In this document: positions 21,044 through 22,042 of the stretch, piece after piece | How positions within the stretch are numbered: the stretch's first letter is position 1 | Layout: the number at the start of each line of letters is the position of its first letter | Assembly: GCA_900546245.1 (NCBI GenBank) | Contig: URBY01000019.1 | Coordinates: 1-22,042, forward strand | DNA from: an uncultured Mycoplasmatota bacterium | GTDB taxonomy: Bacteria; Bacillota_I; Bacilli_A; RF39; UBA660 | Reading direction: 5' to 3' | DNA: 22,042 bases | Notes under the pieces: model-generated | Told to the model about the DNA's origin: nothing | The model's input: only the letters and a program-made list of their open reading frames with translations | Databases searched by the model: none | Position numbers and translations under genes: made by a program

Positions 21044-22042
21044 TTATTTTTTTACACCTAATGTCACAGATGAACTACCTAGTTTACTATTAATATTATC
21101 AACTAGTTTCTGTAATTGTTCTTCTTTATAACTATCATTATTTTTATCAAACATAGATAGCTGCACACTATTTGTACTTGTAAAATCAGTTGCTCTAAGT
21201 CCTATTAATCTTACTGGTTCTTTGTCCCAAAACTCATTAAATAATTCTTTTGCTTTCTCATATATATCGTTTGTTAAACAAAATGAATTTGTATACTTTT
21301 TTTGATGATTTACTGTTTTAAATTCATAATTTCTAATAGTTACCATTAATGTAGAAGCATATACTTCTTTTTTTCTAAGTGAATATGAAATATCCTTTGC
21401 AAAATTATAAAGATATGAATAAATTTCATCTATATTATCTGAATCATCTATAAGAGTTCTAGAATACCCTATCCCTTTTCTTTCTTCATAAAGATTTTCA
21501 ACTTTACTATCATCTATACCATTTGCGTATTCATAAAGCATCTTACCAATTCCTTTTAAATTACGAACAATCATATTATAATCCGCACACGCAAGATCTT
21601 TAATAGTATTTATATTAAGTTCTCTTAATTTTTTACATGATGATTTACCAGCCATAAATAACTCCGATATATCTAAATTCCATACCTTGTCTTTAAATTC
21701 ATATTCATATAATGTATGAACTTTATTAGGTTTTTCAAAATCTGATGCCATTTTAGCGCATAATTTATTATTACCTATACCAACATTAACGGTAAAACCA
21801 AATCTTTTATATATTTCATCTTTTAACTTATAAGCAAACTTTACTTCATCACCATATATTCTTTTCATAGATGTATATTCTATAAAGCATTCATCTATTG
21901 AATATTGTTGAAATTCTGGAAATAATTTCTTTAAAAAATCCATCATTGATTTTGATTTTTGATAATAATAATTATAATCTGGTTTTACTACTATTAAATC
22001 TTTATATTTTCTTCTTGCCTCATATAAATTAATTGGTGCTTT
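21044..22042 (-). CDS. Y-family DNA polymerase (DinB/UvrX type), 5' end outside the window
   Basis: 332 residues are visible and the frame is open to the window edge, so the N-terminal catalytic Asp region is missing. Visible: LYEARRKYKDLIVVKPDYNYY (fingers/palm, read upstream of the first visible Met), the catalytic QQYSIDECFIEYTS with D-E, NVGIGNNKLCAKMASDFEKPN, a helix-hairpin-helix stretch with ELNINTIKDLACADY and GIGKMLYEYANG, the little-finger domain with RKGIGYSRTL and VRLIGLRATDF, and a beta-clamp-binding QLSMF near the C-terminus. It performs error-prone translesion synthesis at stalled forks. The call between DinB (Pol IV) and the UvrX/UmuC branch is not certain. Confidence 0.92.
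   Translation of the reverse strand, partial: KAPINLYEARRKYKDLIVVKPDYNYYYQKSKSMMDFLKKLFPEFQQYSIDECFIEYTSMKRIYGDEVKFAYKLKDEIYKRFGFTVNVGIGNNKLCAKMASDFEKPNKVHTLYEYEFKDKVWNLDISELFMAGKSSCKKLRELNINTIKDLACADYNMIVRNLKGIGKMLYEYANGIDDSKVENLYEERKGIGYSRTLIDDSDNIDEIYSYLYNFAKDISYSLRKKEVYASTLMVTIRNYEFKTVNHQKKYTNSFCLTNDIYEKAKELFNEFWDKEPVRLIGLRATDFTSTNSVQLSMFDKNNDSYKEEQLQKLVDNINSKLGSSSVTLGVKK

Overview
The window is very AT-rich and carries Bacillota-type genes: a Spo0A orthologue with 0A-box-like sites upstream, a ytxG/ytxH pair, Tex, an AGGAGG-type Shine-Dalgarno with TATAAT/TTGACA promoters, and short rho-independent terminators. UGA is used as a stop (at 13577 and 15150), so the genetic code is the standard one. 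The best guess is an uncultured, spore-forming, low-GC Bacilli or Erysipelotrichales/RF39-like gut bacterium. The genus is not recognisable from sequence alone.

Core chromosome, left part (1-10770), is almost all on the minus strand. At the left edge the start of an unseen gene lies behind a promoter whose spacer contains a ten-base G/C homopolymer. Next come a secreted or anchored glucosaminidase-like protein and a tail-anchored TIM-barrel-like protein. A four-gene envelope operon follows (lipoprotein, acidic SepF-tip-like protein, YtxG-like, YtxH-like), then spo0A. A pgk - flippase-like - glycolipid glycosyltransferase operon comes next. Last are three membrane-anchored proteins, two of which share a paralogous extracellular domain with paired cysteines; one of these also carries Ig-like domains.

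Accessory region (10771-18000). A plus-strand island holds an unrecognised nuclease-like gene that may use a non-canonical AUU start. Its 3' region contains an 18-base near-copy of the tRNA-Gly anticodon arm. A tightly coupled cassette follows: an RlmA-type methyltransferase, a second methyltransferase broken or frameshifted at an A7 slippery tract, and a 51-residue peptide with a CxCxxCxC motif. A bidirectional terminator separates this from a minimal mobilizable element on the minus strand: MobV/Pre relaxase, a small coupled ORF, a hairpin-rich oriT-like intergenic region, a large serine recombinase with an unusual C-terminal extension, and a small ORF. tRNA-Gly(UCC), with a consensus promoter and terminator, lies directly beside it.

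Core chromosome, right part (18187-22042), again minus strand: a coiled-coil hypothetical behind a palindromic operator, the RNA-binding factor Tex, and a 5'-truncated Y-family DNA polymerase.

A recurrent architectural trait is that at most operon ends the rho-independent terminator stem starts inside, and includes part of, the stop codon. The best candidates for something undescribed are the methyltransferase/Cys-rich peptide cassette, the homopolymer-spacer promoter at the left edge, and the tRNA-Gly-like fragments in the island.
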